From Protea cynaroides (taxonomy: Eukaryota; Streptophyta; Magnoliopsida; Proteales; Proteaceae), in the NCBI GenBank assembly GCA_028583415.1, contig CM053269.1:47153888-47217887 (forward strand): a DNA stretch of 64,000 nt, written 5' to 3'. The notes beneath the pieces are model-generated. The model did not search any database and was not told the DNA's origin. It saw only the letters and a list, made by a program, of their open reading frames with translations. The position numbers were made by a program, and so were the translations under genes. Shown piece after piece: positions 35,735-47,199 of the stretch (its first letter is position 1; each line of letters opens with the position of its first letter).

Positions 35735-36138
35735 TGTAAATTTATTTTATTTTATTTTATTATTATGGGCAACATTATCTTACTTGCCTATTTTGACTGG
35801 TGAAAATCCAATCAAGGTTGATTGATTATCCATTTCCAAATATAAATCAAATCTATTCCATTATGTGATTGGAATAGATTTGAAATCTAAATCATTATAA
35901 ATATGAAGCAGGGTCCCTATAGTCTCTCTCTGCGTGAAAACAAAAGGACTCATACCTAATGGAGAGGAGACTGTAGAAGATCTCTGTTGGAAATCAGGCA
36001 AAAAGAAAAAGGGCGGAAAACAATCTTCTACTAAAAGGTATGCCCTCTTTTATTGATTATGTTATTAGTCAGATGTATTTTATATTCCATATGGGATTCA
36101 TTGAAATAAAGTTTATTTGGATGGATGTAAATACAACA
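35735..36138 (+). repeat. Copia 3' LTR (404 bp)
   Basis: TGTAAATTT...ACAACA, preceded by the polypurine tract and followed by the TTGAC duplication. Confidence 0.93.
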
Positions 36139-36143
36139 TTGAC

Positions 36144-37238
36144 AATTAAATCTTAGAAAAATCTATGGAGAATATGTTGACTCATTTCTTTCCACAAATA
36201 AAATCTCCAAAAGATACGTTAGGATAAGGATGTTTATTGCTCGGTTTGGTACAATCTGAATCGGTTTTGATCTTGTACTGGAAAGCCCAAATCCAAATCG
36301 TTAATAAATGTCTATATATATATATATAGTCAGCCAGGTAGGCTTAATGGGATCTTATTAGTCCATTATCAGGTAGTTGGTTCGAATTTTTTAATATGTA
36401 TAGATATTAAAAGTAATACGTTCTTATCGGTCTAGTATCGGATTGGTATCAGATTAGTTTATATATTATATGTTAATTGATTAAAAAATTGGCTTAAAGG
36501 ATTCTTATCGGTCCATTATCAAATTGTTATTGGTTCGGTTTTGATCTATTCATCGGTTTGTCTTATCCAATTCTAGTTTCGATTTTCCATTGGTCTCTAA
36601 AAAACCAAACCCCAATTTTGGTCCTATTTTTGGTTTGATTTGGTCTGATCTTTTTATATCAGCTTCGGTTTTGGGTTGAATTTTTGAACTAGAAGTAATT
36701 TGGCAATCGGAAGTCTACGTAATGACCGGCGGGCCGGTGGTCCAATCTCTTCATTCCAAAAAGCAAATGACAATTTTTATAGATGGATGAATTGGTTAGG
36801 GAATGCATTGGAAATTATGTTTTGACGATCAGGTGGATGAATTTTCATGTAACTAATATGTTAACCCTCGGTACTAAGATCCTTCCAAACCAAGGTGTTA
36901 TGTGTCTATTGGTATCGATATCAGTTGTCATCGATATGTATAACTAGTTAATATGGTATTGCTTTATTAAATCGGTATGAAAATCAATACTAAATCAATA
37001 CTTGGCCGATACCAAATCGATACCTGATTGAAACGGGTCGATATTTGTCAATATTGGTCGACTTGTGGCCAATTCGGATCGATTTTCTACTGATTCCAAA
37101 AAAATGTTGGATTGTGTCTTGTATTTTATGGGATCCACATAGTTATTCAGAGTTGAATTGATCTTTCCACGTGATATAAGCATGACCATGCTTGAAATTT
37201 GTTTAAAATCACAACAACAACAACAATAATAATAATAA
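36144..37238. other. Noncoding spacer with repeated tatcggtc words
   Basis: AT-rich DNA in which ttatcggtccattatc and related words recur (36340-36560), and a gatatcg/tcgatat-rich patch (36900-37080). No gene. It ends in (AAC)n(AAT)n just before the MULE end. Confidence 0.45.
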
Positions 37239-37903
37239 GGGTAAATTACACAGATACCCCATCTACTGTAGTGAAACTATACAGAACTACCCTGCTTTTA
37301 CAAAAGCTACACAGAATACCCCTATAATATGCTATCATACAATCTCATCCACACCGTTACTTTCAACTTAACGGCAGAGGCTTAATTTTTTTTAAGACAA
37401 AAATACCCTTACTAAGGGTAAAATGACTACAAGGTCTATTGTTTAGCCTTACTTCCAAAAAAACTGTATTCCTCTTTCTTCTCTTCACTTCTATTTTCTT
37501 CTCAAGGTTTTCTTCTCCACGGCTTGGCGTCTCAGCGAGTTTCTTCTCCAGGTATGCCTCTTATTCCTCCATCTCTTCTTTCATCTTAAACCCTAGAATA
37601 CTTCGATCGAACAATAATGCCCTTACAGAACTACGAACACTTCTTAGCTGGTATTTCTTCTCAACGAAGGGTCTTTCTTCTCTCCGGGTATTTCTTCCCA
37701 AGGGTTTTCTTCTCAGCGGGTATTTCTTCCCAATGGTCTTCTTCTTCACGGGTATTTCTTCTCAGCGAGTTCGAGTTTTAGGTCTTCTCGTAGGTTTTCT
37801 TCTTCATGGCCTAACCCTGACAGAGATTTCTTGTCAAGGGTTTTCTTCAACACTGCTTGGCGTCTTAGCAACTTCTCCTCCAGGTATGCCTCTTATTCAA
37901 TCT
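37239..37903 (+). repeat. MULE left terminal inverted repeat
   Basis: Pairs with 44806-45461 in reverse. It includes a pyrimidine-rich transcribed-looking part with repeated ggtatttcttctc words and the potential splice donor CTCCAG/GTATGC near 37549, present in the same place in the other repeat. Confidence 0.85.
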
Positions 37904-38795
37904 CAAACCCTATTCCTATTTCTTCTCTTCACTTCTATTTTCTTCTCTTCAGTTTTCTGCTCCACGGTTTGGCGTCTTGGTGAGTTCTTCTTGAGGTATG
38001 CCTTTTATTCCTCCATTTCTTCCTTCATGGACAGCACAGTTCTTGTTTCAGACAATGTTTTAGACGAGAACTGAGCTATGGCTGATGCCATGAGAAAGTA
38101 AAATAATTAAGCGAACTGGGCTATGGCCGATGCCATGGACAACACAGTTCTCGTTTAAGACGAAAAAGCAAAGTAAGCCCCAAGTTAATTTTTCTTTTTC
38201 ATACATACCTTGGCCGATCTCTTACTTGATGGCCAAATTATTAGACCTGAGGAGGCAAACTTGCATATTCAACCTCCAATGAGTTTCAGGTCTCAAAAAC
38301 TTCATTTTCATTTTTTCAATTTTTTTTTCCATTAGATTTCTTGTTATATGCTTTACAGTAGTTATGTATATGACACTGATCCATTTCTTGTTATATGCTT
38401 TACACTCATACATGAAGTACATTAATTCATCGTTATCATCTGATTTCATAGATGCTTGTTCTTCCCATATTGATGTATAGAACTATGTATCCATAGATGA
38501 AAGAATTTGTCAATGATAATTAGGGTTGATTTGCATCTCTGGTTTTAAAGTTTGATTGGTAGACCTTTGGCACTCAGTTGGGTTCTCCAACATAGTACAT
38601 AAGTGATCCTGAAGAAATATAATTTTTTTTTCATATTTGATTTCCTCCCACTTTTCTTGATTGGATCATATCCATTTTATTGTTTTATTTTTGTCTTTGT
38701 AAATGTGGAAACATCTTTGAAAAGGTAGATGATGCTCCATTAAAGTAACTTTCAACTCCAATCAATATTTGCTTGACTTAAGCATAGAGTGTTGC
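37904..38795. other. MULE internal noncoding DNA left of the solo LTR
   Basis: Holds further copies of the ccaggtatgcc...tattcctcc words (37880, 37990) and a partial duplication around gctatggctgatgccatg (38068, 38122). It is probably 5' UTR and intron sequence of the plus-strand GRF gene. No independent gene is seen. Confidence 0.45.
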
Positions 38796-40920
38796 TGTCA
38801 CACCCCAATTCTGCTCCAATCAGAATGGTGTGATGAACCATCAATAAACCAACGGTTCAATCAGGATCTCACAATAGGCTATCCCACATATGATAAACCA
38901 AAACACATTCCACATTAATCAGAGGTAATAAAATAAATAGCGAAAGTCTTACAGATAATGAACTGAGAATCTAATTGTGATAACCATGAATAAATATCAA
39001 ATTATTGTTATATCAACTAAGACATAATTAAATAAATATCAATTACATGTCTTTAATAAAATCTAAACAAAATCTAATCGAATACGCATGAGTTGCACTC
39101 GCATGAGGAGTCATGCATTTTCACTAAATCTTCAGCTTCCATTGTCGCCACATGCCCGTACACTAGAGCATTCATATAATCTTCAACGGTGGTACCTGCA
39201 TCATCAACTAAAAGTATTCGAATTCGAAAGGGTGAGCACACATCACGGCTCAGTGAGCAAACAAAACAATGCAACAATACATATGCATGCAATCAATTCA
39301 TATCTTTGGTCTGGTTTAAAGTTCACAATGTGCTATAGAAAGGATAGGTGGCCGCCGCACCTCTATACACGAGTGTGTGGAAACGCCCAATGAAAACGAC
39401 ACTGTCGCCCTACATGCACCCACCATGAACAATATACACCCCATGAAAACGGTATGGCTGCACCGGTTGCCCATACCAACACGTAAGTCCCTGTTGGCGA
39501 GGGCTTGCAAACTCGGCTCGCAACTAATCAACCCTAATGTCAAACAATGTATCCAAGGCCTCACCCCAGCATCCCTCAATACATCCATAGAGATAGAGCT
39601 AGGGTCTGGTGACCAGGCTGAACCATCCCTACCCGCACCATGTACACCAGCCAAACACAAACATTCACATGCCTATTCCTACCATCATCAACATCATCAT
39701 GTTATAATCAATAAATTTAAATATGCATGAACAGTAATAATAGAAATATTGGATGACATGTTGAATGCACATTACAAGTATACACGCATATCACAATCAT
39801 GGTATTGGACTCAAGAAATAAAAACAGTTTGTTATTAACCAATTAGTATTAGTCTTGTTTCCTCACCTTTGCTTGTTTGTAGATCCTCTTTCAAGCCTTA
39901 AGAATCACTTTTATATCAATATTATATTGCTAGAAGACCTAACAAAGTTGATAGAATTTAATTAGAATTTATACTAATTTTTACAATTTGCTGTTAACTG
40001 GGGGTAGCAGGACGGGTAGCAGGACGGGTAGGAGTTTTCTGCGACCCCCAGGTAGGGTCGATGCCTAGGGTCGGATGTTCCATCGACCCTAGGTTCTACC
40101 CCTCCTTTCCTAAACTTCTCGAATGCTGGGGGTCAATGCTAGGGTCGAAGGTTCCATCGACCCTAAGTGCGACCCCCCATGGTTTGAGTCGAAAATATCA
40201 AATTTTGTCCATTCAATCATGTTTGGGGTCCTATGACTTGCTTCTATAATCCATTCCACACATGTTCTATGGTTTAGAACTATTCTTTATTCACCTACAT
40301 AGTTTTAACGATCTCCTCCATGGTTTCCATTGAAACCTAACCATGGATGGGTGATTTGGGTTTCTTCTAAGTCATACCCTCTTCATAAACCATTCTAAGG
40401 TCTTAAATAAATCATGGGGAATGTATTCATACCTTAGGTTTGCTGAGATTCAGAGTTTCCTCTGAATTTTCTCCTCCTTGGTCTTCTTCTTCAATTCTCT
40501 TTCTCTTCTTCTCTTCCTTCTCTTCTCTTTCTCTCAATCCAATTAGGGTTGTAAAAGGAGTGAAAGAGGCTTAGGGACGTCCTATTTATAGAGTAAAACC
40601 TCCCAAAATAAGTCCCATTGATTCCTAATTTTTGGTTCGTGCTATTTTTCCCGATTACCAGGGGTCGATGGGGGGGTCGGACAATTCATAGACCCCCTGC
40701 GACCCCTGGTCACGGGTCGATGAGGGGGTCGATGGGGGGGTCGGACCTGCCTGTTAAAACCTGCGACCCTACCCTCATTTTGACTGTTTTTGAGTAAATT
40801 TTCATATTGGGTCTTGGTTTTTCTTCACACACTTGGTTCACTTGGCTCGACCATGATATGTAGATGGGTCCCGACATAAAATATAAGGTTAGGCCGGGTT
40901 CGTGACGTGCGGGTCTTACA
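38796..40920 (-). mobile_element. Solo LTR (2.1 kb) of the Tekay/Del-like chromovirus family
   Basis: Flanked on both sides by GTTGC (38791-38795 and 40921-40925), a perfect 5-bp target duplication. It runs TGTCACACCCC to GGGTCTTACA on the plus strand, so the LTR itself is on the minus strand. It matches the LTR at 59389-61629 along most of its length. A TATAAATAG box lies on the minus strand at about 40590-40598. Two arrays of GGGTCGA-type words (about 40005-40190 and 40655-40770) replace the ACCGGTCGAC words of the other copy. Confidence 0.92.
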
Positions 40921-41028
40921 GTTGCAACCTTTTTATAACTTCTGTTGTACAATGTTACAGTCTTATCAAAATTGTTTGTGGTACTTCGTTATTTGTGAGA
41001 GTAATCAGTAGTTAGTCTTCATGTGCAG

Positions 41029-41406
41029 ATGTCGTCTTCAAGTGTTAATCGTTGTGATAGCCCATACCTTTTTGTCAACCGCAAGTATAGATGCGATAAA
41101 CGAGCTACTGTCAAGATTTATGAAAGTGAGCAAAACAAGAACAAACTATATTATTGTTGCCCAGACAATAGGTGTAGATATTTTGAATGGTGTTTACCGA
41201 CTAATGATGCACCTATAAATTCTGATCCAACAAGGGGTTTGCCTGAGATTTTTCTCGAAATCTTGCAGTTGAAGGATGATATACGTCATATGAAGACAAG
41301 ATTGAAACGATTGGAAAAATTTGAAAAAATGGTGATGATGGCGGGACAGACAGTATTAGCTATGTTTGCTATGTTTTTTATTGTTTTAGTTGTAAAAGCT
41401 TTGTAA
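41029..41406 (+). CDS. Small GRF-type zinc finger protein with coiled coil and C-terminal membrane segment
   Basis: Intact 125-aa frame. The start is the ATG directly after an acceptor-like TGTGCAG, suggesting that the coding exon is spliced to a 5' UTR exon in the left terminal repeat; the intron would then contain the solo LTR. Residues 9-55 resemble a GRF zinc finger, a domain that binds single-stranded nucleic acid in other proteins: Cys9, Cys43/Cys44, Cys49, and the closing F52-E-W54. A charged coiled coil (about 75-100) precedes a hydrophobic helix (102-122, GQTVLAMFAMFFIVLVV). The gene runs convergent to the transposase remnant inside the MULE. No function is known to me. It could be an element-borne second gene or a captured host gene. 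Confidence 0.72.
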   Translation: MSSSSVNRCDSPYLFVNRKYRCDKRATVKIYESEQNKNKLYYCCPDNRCRYFEWCLPTNDAPINSDPTRGLPEIFLEILQLKDDIRHMKTRLKRLEKFEKMVMMAGQTVLAMFAMFFIVLVVKAL

Positions 41407-42244
41407 ATGTTGCACTTTAAATGGTGTACAAATTTAATGTTTTCGGATCTTATCTATGCCTTTGGTAAATTTTTGTTGTTTGGCAATGAAAGAACTCTTT
41501 TTAATGTAAAGATAGTGAAAAATGAATGGTTGTCCAGGGTTTCTAATTTCTACTAAAACCAAACATGAATGGAGTGTTTCTTTTTCCCTTTTTTTTTTTT
41601 TCCTGTCATTGGGGAAGATTATCTCGGAAGTGAACTGATCAGTCCAGTACCCGGTACCCAGTACCCAGCTGGGGCTAGATTCTTCGGCATGATTATGCAA
41701 TGGAATGGTTGAAACTGTTTTAAATCACATTACATTGTACACATAGATTCCATGGTACGACATAGATTCCATCAGCTTTGCAGATTCCAATTTTAACCAA
41801 AACCTATCGGCATACAGTTCAAATTGACAACACAGAAAATAAAAAATTATACACAGCAGAAAATTATACACAGCACCAGTCAACTGCATAAGCATTTTGT
41901 AACAACTCATATCATTCAAGTTTGTCAACCTCGAAAACCTCAAGACCTGTTTAGTTACACAGCACCAGTCAACTGCATATCATTCAAGTTTGTAACAACT
42001 CATACCATTCAAATTATACACAACACCAACTTCAATTACAATTTTACAAGAAACAATGTCAACCTCAAAAACCTATTAAGTTACAATAAGATAGAATCTT
42101 TCAAGTAATCTAACATACACAAGCAGTACAGTTTAAAAACCAACATGTTGACAACCAACATCTTTCAAGTATTTCACAGATTAAAAACCAACATGTTGAC
42201 AACCTATTTGTCAACCTCAAAACCTGTTTAGTTACAATAATATT
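41407..42244. other. Intergenic DNA between the two convergent MULE genes
   Basis: Contains short direct repeats (acacagcaccagtcaactgcat at about 41870 and 41957; aaaaccaacatgttgacaacc at about 42136 and 42183). It should hold the 3' ends of both genes. No further coding sequence. Confidence 0.45.
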
Positions 42245-43327
42245 TCACAGATTACTTAAATGTTCAAAAAAATCAGTCCCAGCACCACCATCTCCTCCAT
42301 CTCCACCTGCTCCATTAGCTCCAGCATCTCCACCAGTAACACTAGTTGAAGATGCACCAATAGCAATACCAGCCACCTTAGCCCTTCTCTTAGCCAAATA
42401 CTCTTTCATCTTTCTCATTTTCTTTTCTTGCATAGTTTCAACTTGTGATACATTAGTACTCTGAGATCTTGTGGCCATTCGAGAGCTACTTACAAGAGCC
42501 TTCTGTTTCCTAGCCTAAATACATAAAAAAAAAATGAATATTAATACCTTCTACATATTATTGAAATAGAAGAAAACAGATTTATAAGCATACCTGTACG
42601 GGCCTCTTTCATTTAACTGCAGCTAACTGGCAGATTCTTCTATTATGTCCAACCTCCTTGCAAGTATCACACTTTACTGAAGTTGTCTTCCTCCTAAATG
42701 ATGTAGTTGGTGCCTCTCCAGGTTCTCTCCTCCTATTTTTGACAGGCCTACCAGGCAGTTTCTTAAAAGGAGGAGGTTGCAATACATTTGTTTCTTGTAT
42801 ATTAGGGGCCATAGAAATGTCTGGAAGTGCATGGATCATTTCTTGATGTGCTACCAAGTATCTCTGAATTGAAAAAAAACTCACTGCAGTACTCTTCCAG
42901 GTTACCTCTTCTGTATTGGATTGCGGAGGTTGCATGCTTGCAAGGCACCCCACTTGCTTCCCATAACATACAATTACAAGTCTTATGATTCAAGTTGACA
43001 ATATACCTGAAGAACCCATCATAAACTTCATATTCTAAATGTCTTGTTGCTAGGATCTGACAGTTCCTTGCCTTAGTTGCAATTAAATCCAACCTATGCT
43101 TGATTCTTGGTATCAAAATTCCATCATAACCACATCCCTTTTCATACCTTCCTAGCATCTGACGTTACACATTTAACTTTGAAGGATATACTCTTTTCTT
43201 CGGGTATATGCCTCAAAACAGAGTTATATATGTCATACATGACATCAATGTAGGAATACAAATCAGAATCCAGAATTTTAGGCTGCGAACGATTTTCGTA
43301 ATGATATACCACCTTGCAAACTGACAT
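42245..43327 (-). pseudogene. MURA-like MULE transposase remnant, catalytic core deleted
   Basis: Minus strand. 43327-43142 looks like the N-terminal domain (KVVYHYE..., YSYIDVMYD). 43158-42802 jumps straight to the C-terminal part: GILIPRIKHRLDLI, then the SWIM zinc finger CNC...GVPCKHA (about 42985-42935). 42780-42609 continues with KKLPGRPVKNRRREP and the zinc knuckle CDTCKEVGHNRRIC, as in MURA tails. A downstream exon (42504-42245) after a plausible GT-AG intron carries ARKQKAL and a Gly/Ala-rich end. The DDE catalytic middle is absent. Stops near 42790 and 42609 break the frame. Confidence 0.8.
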
Positions 43328-43769
43328 TTTGAATCTGCAAGGATTTAAATCACATCACAATGTAAATTTTAGTGAGTAAATTCTAAAAAGCAATAGAAAA
43401 ATATTTATATTTCTATCAAACTTGTATCTCACAATTCTTATTGATAGAATACTGATGCGATCAAGTGGCTGAAAATTAAAGCATGTACTAAGAAAAGCAG
43501 AGAATAAGCTAAAGGAAAACACTGAATAGTACTCTAATTCTTGGTCCTTGTTCTTATTTATTTTGGCTGTAACCATAAGAGACTAACTGCAGTCATTCTA
43601 AACGCACGAAATATAAAGGCAAGTGTGCAGGAGTACTATAATAAGGAGGTTCTGGTCCATCATTCAATGTTGTACTATAGAAATTCCCTTGTTGGAATAT
43701 GGCCATTAAATCTGTTGTAGTTTTGAAGAAACAAGAAATGGTTCAAGGGACATGGAAGGGTTCATCATT

Positions 43770-43915
43770 CCTTATTGGCTTGAGCATAGAAGGGTTCATA
43801 AGAGTCCTCTTTATACCCAAATTCCATGAAAATGAAAATTTTCCTTATTGGCTTGAGCATAGAAGGGTTCATAAGAGTCCTCTTTATACCCAAATTCCAT
43901 GAAAATGAAAATTTC
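43770..43915. repeat. Near-perfect 73-bp tandem duplication
   Basis: The segment from ccttattggcttgagcatag to ccatgaaaatgaaaattt occurs twice in direct succession (starting at 43770 and 43843) with almost no differences, so it is recent. Confidence 0.85.
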
Positions 43916-44563
43916 CTCTTTTAATTCAAGAGACATGGACAAAATGAAACATTTCAGGTGTTTATCTGGTTTATTTAATTATGTAACACTTATTTTCTGT
44001 TTCGCCAAGTATGCAACTTTCTATGGTTTGAATTGTGTGGGAAGGAACAGAAAATACTGCAGTGAGTTACCTCAAGTAAAAACCCTTTCAGGATAGAGGA
44101 TGAAGCACAATCAGCCTGTTTGGGATACCCCCTGTCTGGTTGGGGGCATCCCAAAGAATTCAACAATCAATGCATAGCCTAATTTAACCAAGTCTTAATA
44201 AGTTAAAATCTGCACAAATAGAGTTTCATCAACCAGGAAACAGGGGTTCCATCCTCCAGGATGAGTTACAGTTTCATCCTAATATCAATCATAACCTAAT
44301 TTAACAGAGTCTTATTAAGTTAAAAACTGACTCAAAGACATAGCAACTTGATTCACAAACATTTGACACATTAAAAAAAATAGCAACTCCATTCACAGGG
44401 GTAAGCATTTCACACATTAAAACATAACAACTTCATTCACACACTCAAAGAAATAGAAATCGACTATAGAAAATGAAAAACCAAAACCTTGTAGATCGCA
44501 AATGGGATTTCCAAATTCAATGGTTTAAACTTTCTCTTTTGCCCTAAAAAACAAAAGAATCGG

Positions 44564-44564
44564 T

Positions 44565-44642
<78 letters not shown>
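44564..44642. repeat. Compound microsatellite (TG)n(AG)n
   Basis: About 12 TG units followed by about 27 AG units. Confidence 0.9.
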
Positions 44643-44645
<3 letters not shown>

Positions 44646-44805
44646 CCTAATGTAAAAACCCAGATTCAAAGGTTTCGACTTCAGTTTGTTGTTCAGTCTG
44701 AGGAAGAACAGAGGTTTGTTGGAAGAGGAAACCTAGATTTCTAAGCATAACTTTTACTTTCTCAATTTAATTAACAATTTGGTGTAGTAGAGATTGAAGA
44801 AAAAA

Positions 44806-45461
44806 ATGAATAAGAGGCATACCTGGAGAAGAAGTTGCTGAGACGCCAAGCAGTGCTGAAGAAAACCCTTGACAAGAAATCGTTGTCAGACCATGGCATA
44901 GAAAACCTACGAGAAGACCTGGAATTCGAACTCGCTGAGAAGAAATAACCGTGGAGAAGAAGACCATTGGGAAGAAATACCCGTTGAGAAGAAGACCCTT
45001 GGGAAGAAATACCCGAAGAGAAGAAAGACCCTTCGTTGAGAAGAAATACCAACTGAGAAGTGTTCGTAGTTCTGTAAGGGCATTATTGTTCGATCGAAGT
45101 ATTCTAGTGTTTAAGATAAAGGAAGAGATGGAGGAATAAGAGGCATACCTGGAGAAGAAACTCGCTGAGACGCCAAGCCGTAGAGAAGAAAACCTTGAGA
45201 AGAAAACAGAAGTAAAGAGAAGAAAGAGGAATACAATTTTTTTTTGGAAGTAAGGCTAAACAATTGACCTTTTAGTCATTTTACCCTTAGGATGGGTATT
45301 TTCGTCTAAAAAAAATTGAGTCTCTGCTGTTAAGTCGAAAGTAACGGTGTGGGTGAGATTGTATGATAGCATTGTTATAGGGGTATTCTGTGTAACTTTT
45401 AAAAATGCAGGGTAGTGCTGTGTAATTTCACTACAGTAGAAGGGGTGTCTGTGTAATATCC
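44806..45461 (-). repeat. MULE right terminal inverted repeat
   Basis: Reverse complement of 37239-37903 with scattered differences. It carries the same donor-like CTCCAG/GTATGC on the minus strand, so the transposase transcript probably started here. Confidence 0.85.
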
Positions 45462-46160
45462 AAACATTGTTTAGACTTACAGAATAATCAAAAAGACCTT
45501 TTTACCCTTTAATGCTATTCACTTTCATTTTTTTATTTAAAAAAAGAAAACTTAAAACTTTTTTTCTTTTTTTCTTCTTCTTCGTACATATGGACGAGTA
45601 GAGCTGGCTCGTCTTTTGCAGTATATTGCATCTTTTAGATGGTTGCCACATGGATTAATCCATTTAACGGTTACTTCTATAAAATCACATGAGAAGATAC
45701 AATAGGGAGAAACACTGGAAAAATATCGCAAAATATTTTCTTCTTCCTCTTCCAAATCTCCTTTTTATCCAACGATTCTTTTTCTTCGACTAATTCTCTG
45801 TGGAGTCTAAATTCGTTGTGGACGAAATGTATGAGCACATAAACGCCCCTACATAGATCGATTTGTATTGCTCCTGAAGACTATGTAGATGATGAAGTCT
45901 GGTTCTCCAAACCAGGTAAAAACATCTTCCAGCTTAATCTATGGAATGTTTTTTTTTTTTTGGGTAATTTAATAAATGGAATGTTTAATTGACTCCAAAT
46001 CCTACTTTTTGTTGCTCTTGACAATTTTCTCTCTTTCTTGTTGTAGATTGTCGGCACTCAAAAATCGTTGTAGATTTTCTTAAATCGACGCCTCCTTCAA
46101 AGGTTTTAATCTTGAAATAAAGCTTTTTTATTTTTGGTGACAGCATTTGAGATCAGCTAG
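45462..46160. other. Spacer, no recognised gene
   Basis: AT-rich with T runs. A short mixed stretch (45780-46140) has no supported coding potential. Confidence 0.4.
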
Positions 46161-46870
46161 TGTTAGGAGGGAAAAATCCCCTCCATTTAAAATCTTACAC
46201 GTGTCAGGTTGCGCCTTCGGAGCTTGAGCCCTCGGAGTATCTCGCGCTCGGTATCGTGTATTCGGCCTATCATGCATTTGGCCTCTCGTGCGCCCGGCCT
46301 CTCGGGTAGCTCTCGGAGTTATAGTCCTACTCGACTACGGTTCTCAGTCGGAAGTCAGAGTCCCATTGTGATTATGCTACCTCCGGGGAGTCCTTCTCTC
46401 GGTCTGATACGACACCGACTATTCCGGTTGGCCATTACTCACACGTTGACACGTGTCAGTCCCAGAGCTGACCGACCTAGCTTCCTTGGCTAAGGTCTCC
46501 GACTCCTACTCGGAATCTACCACATGAGTGTCCCACAGAGCGACACGTGGCAATCCTATTGGCAGTTTACTCCCCTGAGTCCTAGTACCTCCATGCTTCT
46601 TCACAATCTATAAGTAGAGGTCATCCCTCAAGGTAAACCCTAAGTTACAAGCTATTATCACTCAAACTCTCTCAACGTCCCACTCTTTAAACTGGAGATA
46701 GTTTTCTGCTATCTCTTGACTGTTCACATTGGAAATCTAACTTAGGCATCGGAGTGTATCCGGGGCTTAGGCGCCCAACTCCTTTGTCTCATCTCTGTGA
46801 TTACAGGTCATTCAGAGCACGGATCGACGGGCGATTTCCAACCGTAACAGTTTGGCGCCCACCGTGGGGC
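46161..46870 (+). mobile_element. Tat-type gypsy 5' LTR with primer site
   Basis: The LTR runs TGTTAGGAGGG (46161) to CCGTAACA (46849). It is followed after 3 nt by TGGCGCCCACCGTGGGGCC (46853-46871), a primer-site sequence typical of Tat-lineage Ty3/gypsy elements. Only about 50 bp of internal sequence follow before another LTR begins at 46921, so the rest is displaced or lost. Confidence 0.8.
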
Positions 46871-47199
46871 CTCTTTTGACTGAGTTTGAAGATTAGCGCG
46901 TGAGTATCTGATTTCGATGGTGTAAGCACCCCATTTTTGCCACCCTCGGCATAAATGAACCAATATGGCAGGTTTCTGACCTTTAACCCAAAGATTTATG
47001 ATTCTCCACTAATCCCCACAGGAGGGTCATGGGCTATTATCTGCATAGATGCATAGGTCATAGAATTATCTTCGAAACGAGACCAGAATTGCTCAATTCT
47101 GATATCAAATGAGGAAGATACGACCATTTTAGTCGGATGACACATATATGGGAGGTTTCTGAAATTATTATAAATAATAATCCCAGGGGCCTTCATGCA

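Larger units (their letters stand above)
29031..36138 (+). mobile_element. Complete Ty1/copia element, 7.1 kb, with target duplication
   Basis: Two LTRs (29031-29471, 35735-36138) are bounded by the direct repeat TTGAC (29026-29030 and 36139-36143), the 5-bp target duplication. The order inside is primer site, an unusually long leader of about 1.6 kb, gag-pol, a minisatellite, a polypurine tract AAGTGGGAGAT and the 3' LTR. By eye the LTRs differ at about 20 positions of 400. Stops and frame changes inactivate gag-pol. Confidence 0.95.
43328..44805. other. MULE internal DNA right of the transposase remnant
   Basis: AT-rich noncoding DNA. It probably covers the deleted transposase region, its introns and 5' UTR. 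It contains a 73-bp perfect duplication and a microsatellite, listed separately. Confidence 0.45.
37239..45461. mobile_element. Mutator-like element (MULE) with long terminal inverted repeats
   Basis: The two ends are long inverted repeats of each other (about 660 bp), beginning GGGTAAATTACACAG on the left and the related GGATATTACACAG on the right. Between them are a MURA-type transposase remnant on the minus strand and a convergent GRF-domain gene on the plus strand, the same two-gene convergent layout as maize MuDR. A solo LTR is nested inside. No clear 9-bp target duplication is visible (left flank AT-repeat, right aaacattgt). The element is probably not autonomous because the transposase core is missing. 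Confidence 0.82.

Noticed and set aside
37439..38074. 211-codon frame in the MULE left end
   Set aside because: Pyrimidine-rich terminal-repeat sequence with Ser/Phe/Leu bias; the same DNA occurs reversed at the other end and is better read as 5' UTR.
39074..39730. Frames of about 100 codons on both strands
   Set aside because: They lie inside the solo LTR; similar LTR DNA at 59700-60100 does not keep the frames.
42658..42846. Plus-strand frame within the transposase remnant
   Set aside because: Shadow of the minus-strand zinc-knuckle region.
37230..45470. 9-bp target duplication of the MULE
   Set aside because: Left flank is AAT-repeat and right flank is aaacattgt; no match, so the duplication is absent or decayed.
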